DNA of 64,000 nucleotides, from positions 124,001 to 188,000 of the forward strand of contig JAFWCB010000002.1 in NCBI GenBank assembly GCA_017537025.1. Direction: 5' to 3'. The DNA comes from Sediminibacterium sp. (GTDB lineage: Bacteria; Bacteroidota; Bacteroidia; Chitinophagales; Chitinophagaceae). The translations under genes were made by a program, and so were the position numbers. This document shows positions 44,055 to 56,256 of the stretch, piece by piece. Below the pieces are notes generated by a model. It had not been told where the DNA came from, searched no databases, and saw nothing but the letters and a program-made list of their open reading frames with translations. The number at the start of each line of letters is the position of its first letter. Position 1 is the first letter of the stretch.

Positions 44055-47000
44055 ATGTCTACAACTACATTGAACAACAGGGTCGGCTTCGGTAAAACTA
44101 AACATTTGGCAGATGCCCCAGACCTTCTCGACATCCAGTTAGAATCTTTTAAAGAGTTTTTTCAGTTAGAGACTACGCCCGACAAACGTAATGTGGAAGG
44201 GTTGTTTCGCGTGTTTAAGGAAAACTTTCCTATCACCGATACGCGTAACATTTTCGTACTGGAATTCCTCGACTACTTTATCGATCCGCCCCGTTACACG
44301 ATTGATGAGTGTATGGAACGTGGATTAACCTATGCAGTGCCTTTGAAGGCGAAGCTAAGGTTAAGCTGTAACGATGAAGAGCACGTAGATTTCCAAACCA
44401 TCGTTCAAGATGTGTTCCTAGGAAATATTCCCTACATGACTCCTCGTGGTACCTTCGTCATTAATGGTGCAGAGCGTGTAGTTGTTTCTCAACTTCACCG
44501 TTCTCCGGGTGTATTCTTCGGACAATCAACACACCCTAACGGTACCAAAATTTACTCTGCTCGGGTAATTCCTTTTAAAGGTGCCTGGATGGAGTTTGCT
44601 ACCGATATTAATAACGTAATGTATGCCTATATCGATCGTAAGAAGAAGTTCCCTGTAACTACTTTATTGCGTTCCATCGGCTTTGAAACAGATAAAGATA
44701 TTCTGGAACTCTTTGGTATGGCCGATGAGGTTAAAGCCGATAAAAAAACATTGGCAAACCAAGTTGGTAGAAAATTAGCTGCCCGTGTATTACGTACTTG
44801 GGTAGAAGATTTTGTGGATGAAGATACCGGTGAAGTAGTAAGTATTGAGCGTAATGAAATTGTGATGGAGCGCGATACGGTATTAGATGAAGAAGCTATC
44901 AATACCATTATTGAAATGGAAGTGAAGAGCGTATTCATTCAAAAAGAAGATGTAGGTGGCGATTACGCAATTATCTATAATACCTTAAATAAAGATACGT
45001 CGAACAGTGAATTAGAAGCGGTTCAACATATCTATCGCCAGTTACGTGGTGCTGATGCTCCCGATAACGAAACGGCACGTGGTATTATCGATAAACTCTT
45101 CTTTAGCGATAAACGTTATGATTTAGGAGAAGTTGGTCGCTATAAAATCAACAGAAAATTAGGTTTGGAATATCCTTTAACCAAAAAGGTATTAACCAAA
45201 CAAGATATTATCGAAATCATCAAATACCTTGTTCGCTTAACAAATGCGAAAGCAGAGATTGATGATATTGATCACCTCAGTAACCGTAGGGTTCGTACCG
45301 TAGGGGAGCAATTATATGCACAGTTCGGTGTTGGTTTAGCGCGTATGGCGCGTACCATTCGCGAGCGTATGAACGTGCGTGATAACGAGGTATTTACACC
45401 GGTTGATTTGATCAACGCGCGTACCTTATCTTCTGTTATTAATTCTTTCTTTGGAACTTCTCAATTATCTCAGTTCCTTGATCAAACCAACCCACTGAGT
45501 GAGATCACGCATAAGCGTCGTATCTCCGCACTCGGACCCGGTGGTTTGAGTAGAGAGCGTGCAGGCTTTGAAGTGCGAGATGTACACTATTCTCACTATG
45601 GTCGTTTGTGTACCATTGAAACGCCGGAGGGTCCAAACATTGGTTTGATCTCTACACTTTGCGTTCACGCAGCTATTAACGATATGGGCTTTATTGAAAC
45701 GCCTTATCGTAAAGTAGAAGGTGGTAAAGTGAATATGAAAGAACTCACTTTCTTAAGTGCAGAGGAAGAAGATACCGCAAAGATTGCGCAAAGTAATTCT
45801 CCTCTAACAGAAAAAGGAGAGTTTGCAGAAGACAAGGTAGTATCTCGCCAAACAGGTGATTTCCCCATACTAGATAAAGAAGAAGTGGAATATATGGATG
45901 TGGCACCTAACCAAATTGTTGGTTTGAGTGCTTCATTGATTCCTTTCTTAGAGCATGATGATGCTAACCGTGCATTGATGGGATCAAACATGCAACGTCA
46001 GGCCGTACCATTGATCTTACCGGAAGTACCTATTGTTGGTACTGGTTTGGAAGGTAAAGCCGCGCGTGATGCGAGAATTCAAATTCATGCAGACGGCAAT
46101 GGTATTGTTGAGTTCGTTGATGCCAATGAAATTCATGTTCGTTACGATAGAAATGACCTAGATCGTTTGGTAAGTTTTAATGACGACTTACAAGTATATA
46201 AACTCACTAAGTTTATCAAAACAAACCAAGCAACTTGTATCAATCTTCGTCCCGCTGTGAAGAAAGGCCAGAAAGTGAAGAAGGGCGATTTCTTAACAGA
46301 AGGATACGCTACCAAAGATGGCGAATTAGCATTGGGTCGTAACCTGCAAGTGGCATTTATGCCTTGGAAAGGTTACAACTTTGAAGATGCGATCGTAATC
46401 AGCGAGAAAGTTGTTCGTGAAGATTTATTTACATCTGTGCATATTGAAGAATATGAATTAGAAGTACGTGATACTAAATTAGGAGAAGAAGAATTAACGC
46501 CGGATATTCCTAACGTTTCAGAAGAAGCTACAAAGGATTTGGACGAGAATGGTATCATTCGTATCGGTGCTACTATTAAAGAAGGTGATATTCTAATCGG
46601 TAAGATCACACCTAAAGGTGAATCTGATCCTACACCGGAAGAAAAATTACTTCGCGCCATCTTCGGTGATAAAGCCGGGGATGCCAAAGATGCTTCTTTA
46701 AAAGCACCAAACGGAACAGAAGGTGTAGTTATTGATAAAAAACTTTTCCAACGTGCTAAGAAAGATAAGAATGGTAAGATCCGTGAGAAAGCATTGTTAG
46801 AAAAAGTAGAGAAAGTACACCAACAGAATGTAGAGTCTATCAAAGAATTATTATTAGATAAATTACAAACCTTGTTGAAAGACAAAACTTCAGCGGGTGT
46901 TAGTAATAACTTTGGAGAGTCATTGATTGGTAAAGGTGCGAAATTCAACCAAAAGAATTTAGCTACCATCGATTACCAAAATGTAAATCCATTGGGCTGG

Positions 47001-47858
47001 ACGGGTGAAGCAAAAGTGGATGATCAGATCAACACTTTGTTACACAACTACAGCATTAAATACAATGAAGAATTAGGTCGTTACAAACGTGAGAAGTTCA
47101 ATATTTCCATAGGTGATGAATTACCTGCAGGTGTATTGAAATTGGCTAAAGTGTATCTCGCTGTTAAACGTAAGTTGAAAGTGGGTGATAAAATGGCCGG
47201 CCGTCACGGTAATAAAGGTATTGTGGCAAAAATCGTACGTGCAGAAGATATGCCGTTTATGGAAGATGGAACACCGGTAGATATTGTGTTGAATCCATTA
47301 GGGGTACCTTCTCGTATGAACCTCGGACAGATTTACGAAACCATTTTAGGATGGACCGGTAAACGCCTGGGTGTTCGTTTTGCTACACCAATTTTTGATG
47401 GTGCTTCAACCGATGAAATTGAGCAATACTGTAAAGACGCTAATATTCCTAGAAATGGTCATACCTACTTGTATGATGGTGAAACCGGAGAACGCTTCCA
47501 CCAGAAAGCAACAGTAGGTGTAATCTATATGATTAAACTTCACCACATGGTTGATGATAAGATGCATGCCCGTTCAATCGGACCATACAGCTTGATCACA
47601 CAACAACCATTGGGTGGTAAGGCACAGTTTGGTGGTCAGCGTTTTGGAGAGATGGAAGTGTGGGCATTGGAAGCGTATGGTGCTGCTAATATTCTGCAAG
47701 AACTATTAACCCTTAAATCAGATGATATCATTGGTCGCGCTAAGACTTATGAAGCCATCGTTAAAGGCGATAATATTCCAAGAGCAGGTGTTCCTGAATC
47801 ATTTAACGTATTGGTGCACGAACTAAGAGGTTTAGGCCTTGATTTAAAGTTCGATTAA
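44055..47858 (+). CDS. rpoB: DNA-directed RNA polymerase subunit beta
   Basis: A 1267-residue beta subunit of the Bacteroidota size. The rifampicin region reads [20 protein letters not shown] then [18 protein letters not shown]; the positions corresponding to E. coli Asp516, His526 and Ser531 are unchanged, which predicts rifampicin sensitivity at this locus. The C-terminal [17 protein letters not shown] is conserved. It forms the active-site cleft with beta prime, encoded 31 bases downstream. Confidence 0.99.
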   Translation: MSTTTLNNRVGFGKTKHLADAPDLLDIQLESFKEFFQLETTPDKRNVEGLFRVFKENFPITDTRNIFVLEFLDYFIDPPRYTIDECMERGLTYAVPLKAKLRLSCNDEEHVDFQTIVQDVFLGNIPYMTPRGTFVINGAERVVVSQLHRSPGVFFGQSTHPNGTKIYSARVIPFKGAWMEFATDINNVMYAYIDRKKKFPVTTLLRSIGFETDKDILELFGMADEVKADKKTLANQVGRKLAARVLRTWVEDFVDEDTGEVVSIERNEIVMERDTVLDEEAINTIIEMEVKSVFIQKEDVGGDYAIIYNTLNKDTSNSELEAVQHIYRQLRGADAPDNETARGIIDKLFFSDKRYDLGEVGRYKINRKLGLEYPLTKKVLTKQDIIEIIKYLVRLTNAKAEIDDIDHLSNRRVRTVGEQLYAQFGVGLARMARTIRERMNVRDNEVFTPVDLINARTLSSVINSFFGTSQLSQFLDQTNPLSEITHKRRISALGPGGLSRERAGFEVRDVHYSHYGRLCTIETPEGPNIGLISTLCVHAAINDMGFIETPYRKVEGGKVNMKELTFLSAEEEDTAKIAQSNSPLTEKGEFAEDKVVSRQTGDFPILDKEEVEYMDVAPNQIVGLSASLIPFLEHDDANRALMGSNMQRQAVPLILPEVPIVGTGLEGKAARDARIQIHADGNGIVEFVDANEIHVRYDRNDLDRLVSFNDDLQVYKLTKFIKTNQATCINLRPAVKKGQKVKKGDFLTEGYATKDGELALGRNLQVAFMPWKGYNFEDAIVISEKVVREDLFTSVHIEEYELEVRDTKLGEEELTPDIPNVSEEATKDLDENGIIRIGATIKEGDILIGKITPKGESDPTPEEKLLRAIFGDKAGDAKDASLKAPNGTEGVVIDKKLFQRAKKDKNGKIREKALLEKVEKVHQQNVESIKELLLDKLQTLLKDKTSAGVSNNFGESLIGKGAKFNQKNLATIDYQNVNPLGWTGEAKVDDQINTLLHNYSIKYNEELGRYKREKFNISIGDELPAGVLKLAKVYLAVKRKLKVGDKMAGRHGNKGIVAKIVRAEDMPFMEDGTPVDIVLNPLGVPSRMNLGQIYETILGWTGKRLGVRFATPIFDGASTDEIEQYCKDANIPRNGHTYLYDGETGERFHQKATVGVIYMIKLHHMVDDKMHARSIGPYSLITQQPLGGKAQFGGQRFGEMEVWALEAYGAANILQELLTLKSDDIIGRAKTYEAIVKGDNIPRAGVPESFNVLVHELRGLGLDLKFD

Positions 47859-47889
47859 TCAACAAACAATTTTAATTCTCAACAGCGAT

Positions 47890-50800
47890 ATGGCATTCAA
47901 AAGAGAAAACAAACAAAGACCCACTTTTTCGCAGATCACCATTAGTTTGGCATCGCCAGATAGTATCTTAGAAAGAAGTTTTGGGGAGGTATTAAAACCT
48001 GAAACCATTAATTACCGCACGTACAAACCCGAAAGAGATGGTTTGTTCTGCGAAAGAATTTTTGGACCGGTTAAAGATTATGAGTGTGCTTGTGGTAAGT
48101 ATAAGCGTATTCGTTATAAAGGTATTGTGTGTGATCGTTGTGGTGTAGAAGTAACGGAAAAGAAAGTGCGCAGAGAACGTATGGGCCATATTAAGTTAGT
48201 GGTTCCTGTGGTTCATATCTGGTACTTCAAAAGCTTACCCAATAAAATCGGATACTTGTTGGGAATGAGTTCTAAAAAACTCGAGACCATCATCTATTAC
48301 GAAAGATATGTAGTACTACAAGGTGGTGTAAAAGAGAACCTCGCAATGGGGGATCTTTTAACAGAAGAAGAATATCTTGATATACTGGATAATTTACCCA
48401 AAGACAATCAGTACCTACCGGATGAAGATCCTCAGAAATTCATCGCTAAAATGGGTGCTGAAGCAGTACATGGATTATTGGAGCGTATAGATTTAGATGA
48501 ATTAAGTTTCTCATTGCGTAATGCTGCGGCTAACGAAACTTCACAACAACGTAAGGCAGATGCCTTAAAGCGATTGAGTGTGGTAGAATCTTTCCGTGAT
48601 GCTAAAACACGTATCACTAACCAACCTGAGTGGATGGTGATGCAATATATTCCTGTAATTCCACCGGAACTTCGTCCGCTTGTACCTTTAGATGGCGGCC
48701 GTTTTGCATCATCTGATTTGAATGATCTATATCGCCGTGTTATCATTCGTAACAACCGTTTGAAGCGCTTATTAGAGATTAAAGCACCCGAAGTAATATT
48801 ACGTAATGAAAAACGTATGTTACAAGAAGCCATCGATAGCTTATTCGATAACTCGCGTAAGTCTAATGCCGTAAAAGCGGAAGGTGGTCGTGCATTGAAA
48901 TCTTTATCAGATGTATTGAAAGGTAAGCAAGGTCGTTTCCGCCAGAACTTATTAGGTAAGCGTGTTGACTATTCCGGTCGTTCGGTTATCGTGGTTGGTC
49001 CTGAATTGAAGATGCACGAGTGTGGATTACCTAAAGACATGGCTGCTGAATTATTCAAGCCGTTTATTATTCGTAAATTGATTGAAAGAGGAATTGTAAA
49101 AACAGTGAAATCAGCTAAGAAATTGGTTGATCGTAAAGAAGCTGTTATTTGGGATATCCTCGAAAATATATTGAAAGGTCATCCGGTTTTATTAAACCGT
49201 GCTCCAACGCTTCACCGCTTATCTATTCAAGCATTCCAGCCTAAATTGGTAGAAGGTAAAGCCATTCAATTACACCCGTTAGTTACTTCTGCGTTCAACG
49301 CCGATTTTGATGGAGACCAGATGGCGGTACACGTACCGTTAAGTAATGCGGCTGTATTGGAAGCACAATTATTAATGCTTTCTTCTCACAACATCCTCAA
49401 CCCACAAAACGGTACACCTATTACCCTGCCTTCACAAGACATGGTACTTGGATTGTATTATATCACTAAAGGAAAGAAAACAACTGATACCGAAACTATT
49501 AAGGGTCAGGGAATGGCTTTCTATAGCATGGATGAAGTGATCATTGCCTATAATGAGAATCGTGTAGACTTACACGCGAATATCAAGGTGAAAACCAATG
49601 TTCGTATCAATGGCAAACTAGAGAAGAAATTAATCGATACAACAGTTGGTAGAGTATTATTCAATCAGCATGTTCCGGTAGAAGTTGGTTTTGTAAATGC
49701 TTTACTTACTAAGAAGAGTTTAAGAGAAATAATTGGTGATATCATCAAAATTACAGACGTTCCTAAAACGGCTAAATTCTTAGATGATATTAAAACACTT
49801 GGTTTCCGCATGGCATTCCGTGGTGGTTTATCATTCAGTGTTAACGATTTAATCGTACCTGAATTGAGAAACGAGTTATTGGAAAGTGCTAAAAATGAAG
49901 TTGAGGAAGTTTGGGAAAGTTACAATATGGGTTTAATCACTAATAACGAACGTTATAATCAGGTGATTGATATTTGGGGTAGAGTAGATATGAAAATCAC
50001 AGAAACCCTTATCCGTGAAATGGCAACTGATAAACAAGGTTTTAACTCTGTTTACATGATGTTGGATTCCGGAGCCCGTGGTAGTAAAACACAGGTTAAA
50101 CAGTTAGTAGGTATTCGTGGATTGATGGCTAAACCTCGTAAGAGTGGTAGTACCGGCAGTGAGGTAATTGAGAACCCGATCCTTTCTAACTTCAAAGGTG
50201 GATTGAACGTATTAGATTACTTTATCTCTACGCACGGTGCGCGTAAAGGTTTGGCCGATACCGCTTTGAAAACAGCGGATGCCGGTTACCTTACCCGTAG
50301 ATTGGTTGACGTATCTCAGGATGTTGTAATTTCTGAAGAAGATTGCGGAACATTGAGAGGTATTGCAACAAGTGCATTAAAGGATAATGAAGATATCATT
50401 GAACCACTATCAGATCGTATTGAAGGTAGAACTTCATTACATGATGTATATCATCCGGTAACCAACGAATTGATTATCGTAGCAGGGGAAGAAATTTCTT
50501 CTGATGTTGCCAAATTAATTGACGAGTCGGGTATTGAAACGGTTGAAATCAGATCTGTACTTACTTGCGAAAGTAAACGCGGTGTGTGTGTGAAATGTTA
50601 CGGTAAGAACTTAGCAACGGGCTATTTGGCTCAACGTGGTGATGCTGTAGGTATTATTGCTGCACAATCTATTGGTGAACCTGGTACACAGCTTACACTC
50701 CGTACCTTCCACGTGGGTGGTGTTGCCGGATCTGCATCAATTGAATCCGGTTTACCGGCTAAATTCGATGGTACTATTCAATTTGATGGATTAAGAACAG

Positions 50801-52173
50801 TTGATGTTGTTAATAATGAAGGAGAGAAATCTAAGATTGTTATTGGCCGTACCGGTGAAGTAAGAATCATGGATGTGAAGAACGACCGTTTAATGATCAC
50901 CAATAACGTTCCTTACGGTGCTACCTTAAACGTAAAAGATGGTGCACAAGTGAAGAAAGGAGATATCATCTGTACTTGGGATCCATTCAATAATGTAATC
51001 GTTGCCGAACAAAATGGTACGATCCGTTTTGATAATATCTTAGATGGTATTACTTACAGAGATGAGGCCGATGAACAAACCGGTCACCGTGAGAAAGTAG
51101 TTATTGAAACAAAAGATAAAACGAAAATCCCTACAATTGTTGTAGAAGGAAAAGAAAACAAATCTTACAACTTACCGGTAGGCTCGCATATTGTTATTGA
51201 AGAAGGAGAAGAAGTAAGAGCAGGCCAAGTATTGGTTAAAATTCCACGTATACTTGGTAAGCTTCGTGATATTACGGGTGGTTTGCCTCGTGTAACAGAA
51301 TTATTTGAAGCGCGTAATCCAGGTAACCCGGCTATTGTTTGCGAAATCGACGGTGTAGTATCTTTTGGTAATGTAAAACGTGGTAATAGAGAAATTATCG
51401 TAGAATCTAGAGATGGTATGGTGAAGAAATATCTCGTACCATTAACACGTCAGATACTTGTACAGGATGGCGACTTTGTGAAAGCAGGTACGCCTATGAG
51501 TGATGGCCAAATTGCTCCGGCAGATATTCTTGCTATTAAAGGACCGTTTGCAGTACAAGAATATGTGGTGAATGAAATTCAAGAGGTATATCGATTACAA
51601 GGTGTAAAAATCAACGATAAACATATTGAAGTAATCGTTCGTCAGATGATGAAGAAAGTAGAGATAGTTGATGCCGGTGATACGAAATTCTTGGAGGAAG
51701 ATTTGGAAGACAGATTCGACTTTATTGAGGAGAATGATAGAATCTTTGATAAGAAAGTGGTAACAAACGCAGGTGAAAGTACAAAGATGCGTGCGGGACA
51801 AATCATTACACTTCGTGAATTAAGAGAAGAGAATTCTATCCTTCGCAGAAGTGATAAGCAACTTGTAGAAGTACGGGATGCTAAACCTGCAACTGCAACA
51901 CCGGTGTTATTAGGTATTACCAAAGCATCACTAGGTGTTCAAAGCTGGATATCTGCAGCGTCCTTCCAGGAAACTACGAAAGTATTGAGCCAAGCAGCTA
52001 TTCAAGGTAAAACAGATACCATGCTTGGATTGAAAGAAAACGTAATTACCGGACATTTAATACCAGCAGGTTCCGGACAGAAACAGTTCGAGAATATGAT
52101 TGTTGGTAGTAAAGAAGAGTATGAGGTTCTTTCAACAACGAGAGAGGCCATGAGTTTCGATGATGAAGAGTAG
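47890..52173 (+). CDS. rpoC: DNA-directed RNA polymerase subunit beta prime
   Basis: A 1427-residue beta prime subunit. The N-terminal zinc site is [19 protein letters not shown]; the catalytic metal loop is [12 protein letters not shown]; a second zinc site has [13 protein letters not shown]; the bridge-helix and trigger-loop regions are complete. It pairs with rpoB in one operon and is followed by a terminator. Confidence 0.99.
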   Translation: MAFKRENKQRPTFSQITISLASPDSILERSFGEVLKPETINYRTYKPERDGLFCERIFGPVKDYECACGKYKRIRYKGIVCDRCGVEVTEKKVRRERMGHIKLVVPVVHIWYFKSLPNKIGYLLGMSSKKLETIIYYERYVVLQGGVKENLAMGDLLTEEEYLDILDNLPKDNQYLPDEDPQKFIAKMGAEAVHGLLERIDLDELSFSLRNAAANETSQQRKADALKRLSVVESFRDAKTRITNQPEWMVMQYIPVIPPELRPLVPLDGGRFASSDLNDLYRRVIIRNNRLKRLLEIKAPEVILRNEKRMLQEAIDSLFDNSRKSNAVKAEGGRALKSLSDVLKGKQGRFRQNLLGKRVDYSGRSVIVVGPELKMHECGLPKDMAAELFKPFIIRKLIERGIVKTVKSAKKLVDRKEAVIWDILENILKGHPVLLNRAPTLHRLSIQAFQPKLVEGKAIQLHPLVTSAFNADFDGDQMAVHVPLSNAAVLEAQLLMLSSHNILNPQNGTPITLPSQDMVLGLYYITKGKKTTDTETIKGQGMAFYSMDEVIIAYNENRVDLHANIKVKTNVRINGKLEKKLIDTTVGRVLFNQHVPVEVGFVNALLTKKSLREIIGDIIKITDVPKTAKFLDDIKTLGFRMAFRGGLSFSVNDLIVPELRNELLESAKNEVEEVWESYNMGLITNNERYNQVIDIWGRVDMKITETLIREMATDKQGFNSVYMMLDSGARGSKTQVKQLVGIRGLMAKPRKSGSTGSEVIENPILSNFKGGLNVLDYFISTHGARKGLADTALKTADAGYLTRRLVDVSQDVVISEEDCGTLRGIATSALKDNEDIIEPLSDRIEGRTSLHDVYHPVTNELIIVAGEEISSDVAKLIDESGIETVEIRSVLTCESKRGVCVKCYGKNLATGYLAQRGDAVGIIAAQSIGEPGTQLTLRTFHVGGVAGSASIESGLPAKFDGTIQFDGLRTVDVVNNEGEKSKIVIGRTGEVRIMDVKNDRLMITNNVPYGATLNVKDGAQVKKGDIICTWDPFNNVIVAEQNGTIRFDNILDGITYRDEADEQTGHREKVVIETKDKTKIPTIVVEGKENKSYNLPVGSHIVIEEGEEVRAGQVLVKIPRILGKLRDITGGLPRVTELFEARNPGNPAIVCEIDGVVSFGNVKRGNREIIVESRDGMVKKYLVPLTRQILVQDGDFVKAGTPMSDGQIAPADILAIKGPFAVQEYVVNEIQEVYRLQGVKINDKHIEVIVRQMMKKVEIVDAGDTKFLEEDLEDRFDFIEENDRIFDKKVVTNAGESTKMRAGQIITLRELREENSILRRSDKQLVEVRDAKPATATPVLLGITKASLGVQSWISAASFQETTKVLSQAAIQGKTDTMLGLKENVITGHLIPAGSGQKQFENMIVGSKEEYEVLSTTREAMSFDDEE

Positions 52174-52193
52174 TTTTTTATTATTGTATTGAT

Positions 52194-52226
52194 AAAAAGT
52201 AGGAAGTAACCCTTCCTACTTTTTTA
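52194..52226 (+). terminator. intrinsic terminator after rpoC
   Basis: AAAAAGTAGGAAG pairs with CTTCCTACTTTTT around a short loop, with the T side acting as the tract. It closes the rpoBC operon. Confidence 0.88.
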
Positions 52227-52240
52227 CTAAAAGCATTATT

Positions 52241-52825
52241 ATGAAAAATTTTTCGGCAGGTTTGAGTATCGCTGCCTTATTAGGGGTTGTAGTTCTGTTT
52301 TATTTGCATTTCTCCGGAAAAGGTAATACTACCGGTTTTGCCGGCACTAAAGCAGTACCTACTGGTAATTTTAAGATTGCTTATTTTGAGTCGGATTCTA
52401 TTCAAAACAATTTTGAATATTTTAAAGAAATTCGCGCGGCTCTTCAAGCAAAAGATCAAGCAAATAGTAAACAATTAAATGAATTAAAAAACATATTCGC
52501 CTCCAAATATCAAGATTTGCAGAAATCAGGCAATATGTTGTCACAGGCAGAATTAGCCAATAAGCAGCAAGAATTAGCTCAGCTGGAAAAAACCTATCAA
52601 GGTAAGGAGCAGATGATGGCACAGGAAATGCAAGATGAGAGTTTTAAGAAATTACAGGACGTAAAAAGAAAAATTGAAGATTATCTAAAAGAGTATAACA
52701 AAGACAAAGGATATGCTTATGTATTTTCAAGCGCTCCTGAATTCATGTATTTGAAGGATAGTGCTTATAATATTACCAATGATTTGGTAAAAGGGTTGAA
52801 TAAGTTATATCCTAAGAAACAGTAA
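52241..52825 (+). CDS. OmpH/Skp-like periplasmic chaperone
   Basis: A 194-residue protein with an N-terminal signal or anchor helix (residues 5-24) and a long charged, Gln/Lys/Glu-rich coiled coil (about 60-150), the shape of Skp tentacles. It ends with a short globular region (KGYAYVFSS). Skp proteins hold unfolded outer-membrane proteins in the periplasm. Other OmpH genes often neighbour bamA; here it stands alone after rpoC. A terminator follows, ending exactly at the next ATG. Confidence 0.8.
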   Translation: MKNFSAGLSIAALLGVVVLFYLHFSGKGNTTGFAGTKAVPTGNFKIAYFESDSIQNNFEYFKEIRAALQAKDQANSKQLNELKNIFASKYQDLQKSGNMLSQAELANKQQELAQLEKTYQGKEQMMAQEMQDESFKKLQDVKRKIEDYLKEYNKDKGYAYVFSSAPEFMYLKDSAYNITNDLVKGLNKLYPKKQ

Positions 52826-52848
52826 TCCCTATATTATTTATTATCTTC

Positions 52849-52874
52849 ATCCTGCCCCAATGGCAGGATTTTTT
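52849..52874 (+). terminator. intrinsic terminator abutting the APC permease start
   Basis: ATCCTGCC pairs perfectly with GGCAGGAT over CCAAT, and the T-tract (52869-52874) ends one base before the ATG at 52875. Confidence 0.82.
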
Positions 52875-54299
52875 ATGGAAAAAATAAAAGAATTTAAACC
52901 AACGCTTAGCTTACTGGATGCAACTATGATTGTTGCGGGTAGTATGATCGGATCCGGGATATTTATTGTAAGTGCGGATATAACTAGGCATGTAGGTAGT
53001 GCCGGATGGTTAATTGCAGTATGGCTATTAACTGGCTTTATGACACTTACTGCTGCACTAAGTTATGGGGAATTAAGTGCCATGTTTCCAAAAGCGGGTG
53101 GGCAATATGTGTATCTTAAAGAGTCGTATAACAGACTAACCGGGTTTTTATATGGTTGGAGTTTCTTCTCTGTAATCCAAACAGGTACCATTGCTGCCGT
53201 GGGTGTTGCCTTTTGTAAATTTGCTGCTTATTTCTTCCCCATTTTAGAAATGAATGATGCCGACGTACTTTTTTCGGTTGGTCCGTTTAAGATTTATATA
53301 GCTCAATTTGTTTCGATTGCCATAATTGTGCTACTTACTTATATAAACACTAAAGGTGTACAAGGTGGTAAGGTAATCCAAACTGTGTTCACAGTTACTA
53401 AGTTAGTTTCGCTGTTCGGACTTATTATTTTTGGTTTTATACTCGCCGCAAAATCGGAAATTTGGAATGCAAACTGGACGCATGCCTGGAGCATGCAATC
53501 GCTCACTAAAGGAAATACTCCGAACGCAACAATTATTGCTCCCATCCTCGGCGCAGCTGCTTTAGGGGCTATTGCAGCTTCTATGGTAGGATCTATTTTT
53601 AGTAGTGATGCTTGGAATAATGTAACTTTTATTGCCGGTGAAATAAAAAATCCACAAAAGAATATTGGGCTCAGTTTATTCATGGGTACATTGATAGTTA
53701 CGCTTATTTACGTATCTGCTAATTTGATGTACTTAAGTGTGTTACCCATACATGATATAGCATTCGCGCCATCTGATAGGGTAGCAGTAATTGCATCGAA
53801 TATTATTTTCGGAAGTAACGGTACTTATATTATTGCGTTGATGATTATGGTATCCACCTTTGGTTGTAATAACGGATTAATACTGGCTGGTGCAAGAGTG
53901 TATTATACGATGGCGCAAGATGGATTGTTTTTTAAGAAGGCAGGAAGCTTGAATAAAAATGCAGTTCCAGCGTGGGCCTTATGGGCACAATGTGTAGTAG
54001 CATCATTACTTTGCCTAAGTGGTAAGTATGGCGATCTATTAGATATGGTTTCCTTTGTAGTAGTTATTTTTTACGTTTTAACGATTGGAGGTATATTCAT
54101 CCTAAGAAAGAAAAGTCCGCATTTGGAGCGTCCTTATAAAGCTTTTGGGTATCCCGTGCTACCTGCACTGTATATGTTGATGGGAGTTAGCTTTTGTATA
54201 TTGTTGATAGTTTATAAGCCCGAGTTTACATGGCCGGGATTAATCATAACATTAATTGGTATACCCTTATATTTCATTGCTGTTAAAACCTCTAAGTAA
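52875..54299 (+). CDS. APC-family amino acid permease
   Basis: A 474-residue permease with about twelve membrane helices. The ATG at 52875 is preferred to 52860, which lies inside the terminator hairpin. The first helix carries IVAGSMIGSGIF, the substrate-binding glycine-rich break of the APC superfamily; GALSYGELSA-like ALSYGELSAMFPKAGGQY follows in helix 2. It resembles the LAT/serine-threonine exchanger subgroup. Substrate not assigned. Confidence 0.9.
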   Translation: MEKIKEFKPTLSLLDATMIVAGSMIGSGIFIVSADITRHVGSAGWLIAVWLLTGFMTLTAALSYGELSAMFPKAGGQYVYLKESYNRLTGFLYGWSFFSVIQTGTIAAVGVAFCKFAAYFFPILEMNDADVLFSVGPFKIYIAQFVSIAIIVLLTYINTKGVQGGKVIQTVFTVTKLVSLFGLIIFGFILAAKSEIWNANWTHAWSMQSLTKGNTPNATIIAPILGAAALGAIAASMVGSIFSSDAWNNVTFIAGEIKNPQKNIGLSLFMGTLIVTLIYVSANLMYLSVLPIHDIAFAPSDRVAVIASNIIFGSNGTYIIALMIMVSTFGCNNGLILAGARVYYTMAQDGLFFKKAGSLNKNAVPAWALWAQCVVASLLCLSGKYGDLLDMVSFVVVIFYVLTIGGIFILRKKSPHLERPYKAFGYPVLPALYMLMGVSFCILLIVYKPEFTWPGLIITLIGIPLYFIAVKTSK

Positions 54300-54304
54300 A
54301 GCTT

Positions 54305-55306
54305 ATGAAATTTACCAGTTTATTTGAAAATTTCACCAAAACACATGTAGTTGTAGTGGGCGACGTTATGCTCGATACCTATTGGTGGGGTAATGTAGAC
54401 AGAATATCACCGGAAGCACCGGTGCCAATTGTATCCCTTCAACACAAAGAATTGAGAGTAGGCGGTGCGTCTAATGTGGCTTTAAATACTGCATCTCTTG
54501 GTGCCAAAACAACCATGATTTCATTATTGGGGGCGGATGAAGATGGAAATATTTTAAAGCGCCTCATGCAAGAGAAGCATATATCTACAGACTATATCAT
54601 AAGTTCTCAGCAGAGAATTACTACAAATAAAACACGTATCATGGGGCGTAATCAACAAATGATGCGCTTGGATGCTGAAGTTACTAACGATTTGAATGAA
54701 GAGCAGGAAAATCTATTAATCAATTCTTTTATAGCATGTATTGAAAAAGAAAAAGTAGATATAGTAATTCTGGAAGACTATAATAAGGGAGTGCTTACAG
54801 AGAAAGTAATCAGTAGCATTATTGCATTGTGTAAAGCAAAAAATATTCCGACAGCTGTAGATCCTAAAAAGAAAAATTTTTTAAGTTATAAAGGAGTAAG
54901 CTTATTTAAGCCTAATTTAAAAGAAGTAAAAGAAGGATTGAATATAACCCAAGTGCTGCCTACTGAAAACTCACTTAGTAGTGTACATGATAAATTACAA
55001 TCGGTATTAGAACATGATATATCATTAATTACTTTATCGGAGCATGGTATTTTTTATAAAACTAATAATAAGCATAGTTTAATACCAACCCATGTTCGCA
55101 ATATTGCAGATGTAAGTGGCGCAGGCGACACTGTTATTGCGGTTGCTTCATTGGTGTTAGCTGCAAGTAATAACATGCAACTTGCTGCAGAAATGGCCAA
55201 TATTGCTGGTGGCCTAGTTTGTGAAGAAGTTGGAACAGTTGCAATTGATAAGGATCGACTATTACGAGAGTGTACCGAATTATTAAATGAGTCGCATCTA
55301 ACATAA
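54305..55306 (+). CDS. rfaE1: D-glycero-beta-D-manno-heptose-7-phosphate kinase
   Basis: A 333-residue PfkB-family sugar kinase. Motifs are VVGDVMLDTYWWG, RVGGASNVALN (substrate glycine pair) and DVSGAGDTVIAV, holding the catalytic Asp. It matches domain I of E. coli HldE, but the nucleotidyltransferase domain II is missing, so that step must be encoded elsewhere. It feeds ADP-heptose synthesis for LPS core. The isoaspartyl peptidase gene starts three bases after its stop. Confidence 0.9.
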   Translation: MKFTSLFENFTKTHVVVVGDVMLDTYWWGNVDRISPEAPVPIVSLQHKELRVGGASNVALNTASLGAKTTMISLLGADEDGNILKRLMQEKHISTDYIISSQQRITTNKTRIMGRNQQMMRLDAEVTNDLNEEQENLLINSFIACIEKEKVDIVILEDYNKGVLTEKVISSIIALCKAKNIPTAVDPKKKNFLSYKGVSLFKPNLKEVKEGLNITQVLPTENSLSSVHDKLQSVLEHDISLITLSEHGIFYKTNNKHSLIPTHVRNIADVSGAGDTVIAVASLVLAASNNMQLAAEMANIAGGLVCEEVGTVAIDKDRLLRECTELLNESHLT

Positions 55307-55309
55307 TTT

Positions 55310-56254
55310 ATGAGTAATTATACAATTGCTATACATGGTGGTGCCGGTACTATACTACGATCGGATATGACCCCAGAATTGGAGCAGGCATATACCGATG
55401 GCTTACAACAGGCCCTTGATGCAGGGTACGCCCTGCTATCTAAAGGTGGTACTGCTGTAGATGCTGTTACTATTGCTGTAACTACCTTAGAAAATAATAT
55501 TTTATTTAATGCCGGAAGAGGGTCGGTATTTACAAAACAGGGCTTGCATGAAATGGATGCGGCTATTATGGATGGGATTGATTTAAAAGCAGGCGCTGTA
55601 GCAGGTGTTAGGAATATTAAAAACCCGATTGAAATTGCACTACGTGTAATGAGCAATAGTGATCATGTATTTTTAAGTGGAGAAGGAGCCAATGAGTTCG
55701 CGATTAAACAAGCATTGCAAATAGAGCCCGACGACTATTTTTTTTCCCAATTCAGATACGATCAATGGCTCGCTGTTCGTGATTCGGATACTTATTTGTT
55801 AGATCATGATAGTAAGCTGGAAACATCGGTAAAAGATAAAAAGTTTGGAACCGTAGGAGCAGTTGCGTGTGATACACATGGGAATATTGCCGCCGCAACA
55901 TCTACCGGTGGTATGACGAATAAACAATATGGCCGAATAGGTGATAGCCCCCTTATAGGTGCCGGCACTTATGCCAATAACCGAACATGTGCCATCAGTT
56001 GCACCGGACATGGAGAGCTATTCATTCGCTCTGTTGCTGCTTATGATGTAAGTTGTTTAATGGAGTATAAGGGATTAAGTTTGGAAGATGCCATGCAAGT
56101 AGTAGTAAATCAAAAACTTGTTGCTATACAGGGAGAAGGTGGTATGATTGGTGTTGATGCACAAGGAAATGCTTCATTGGTATTTAATAGTGAGGGTATG
56201 TACCGAGGAGTAAGAAATAATATTGGATTAAACGAAATAGCTATTTATAAATAG
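55310..56254 (+). CDS. isoaspartyl peptidase / plant-type L-asparaginase
   Basis: A 314-residue N-terminal-nucleophile hydrolase. The precursor should self-cleave before Thr in FGTVGAVACD (near residue 180), giving alpha and beta chains; GGMTNKQYGRIGDSP and CTGHGE are conserved. It hydrolyses isoaspartyl dipeptides and asparagine, so it can break the beta-Asp-Arg made by the cyanophycinase encoded at 23.3 kb. It sits between rfaE1 and ispD with 3- and 2-base gaps. Confidence 0.93.
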   Translation: MSNYTIAIHGGAGTILRSDMTPELEQAYTDGLQQALDAGYALLSKGGTAVDAVTIAVTTLENNILFNAGRGSVFTKQGLHEMDAAIMDGIDLKAGAVAGVRNIKNPIEIALRVMSNSDHVFLSGEGANEFAIKQALQIEPDDYFFSQFRYDQWLAVRDSDTYLLDHDSKLETSVKDKKFGTVGAVACDTHGNIAAATSTGGMTNKQYGRIGDSPLIGAGTYANNRTCAISCTGHGELFIRSVAAYDVSCLMEYKGLSLEDAMQVVVNQKLVAIQGEGGMIGVDAQGNASLVFNSEGMYRGVRNNIGLNEIAIYK

Positions 56255-56256
56255 GT

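Noticed and set aside
46373-46969. 198-residue minus-strand open frame within rpoB
   Set aside because: Serine- and phenylalanine-rich antisense shadow of a highly conserved rpoB region.
44055-47858. Rifampicin-resistance change in rpoB
   Set aside because: The residues at the main resistance positions (equivalents of Asp516, His526, Ser531) are the sensitive types.
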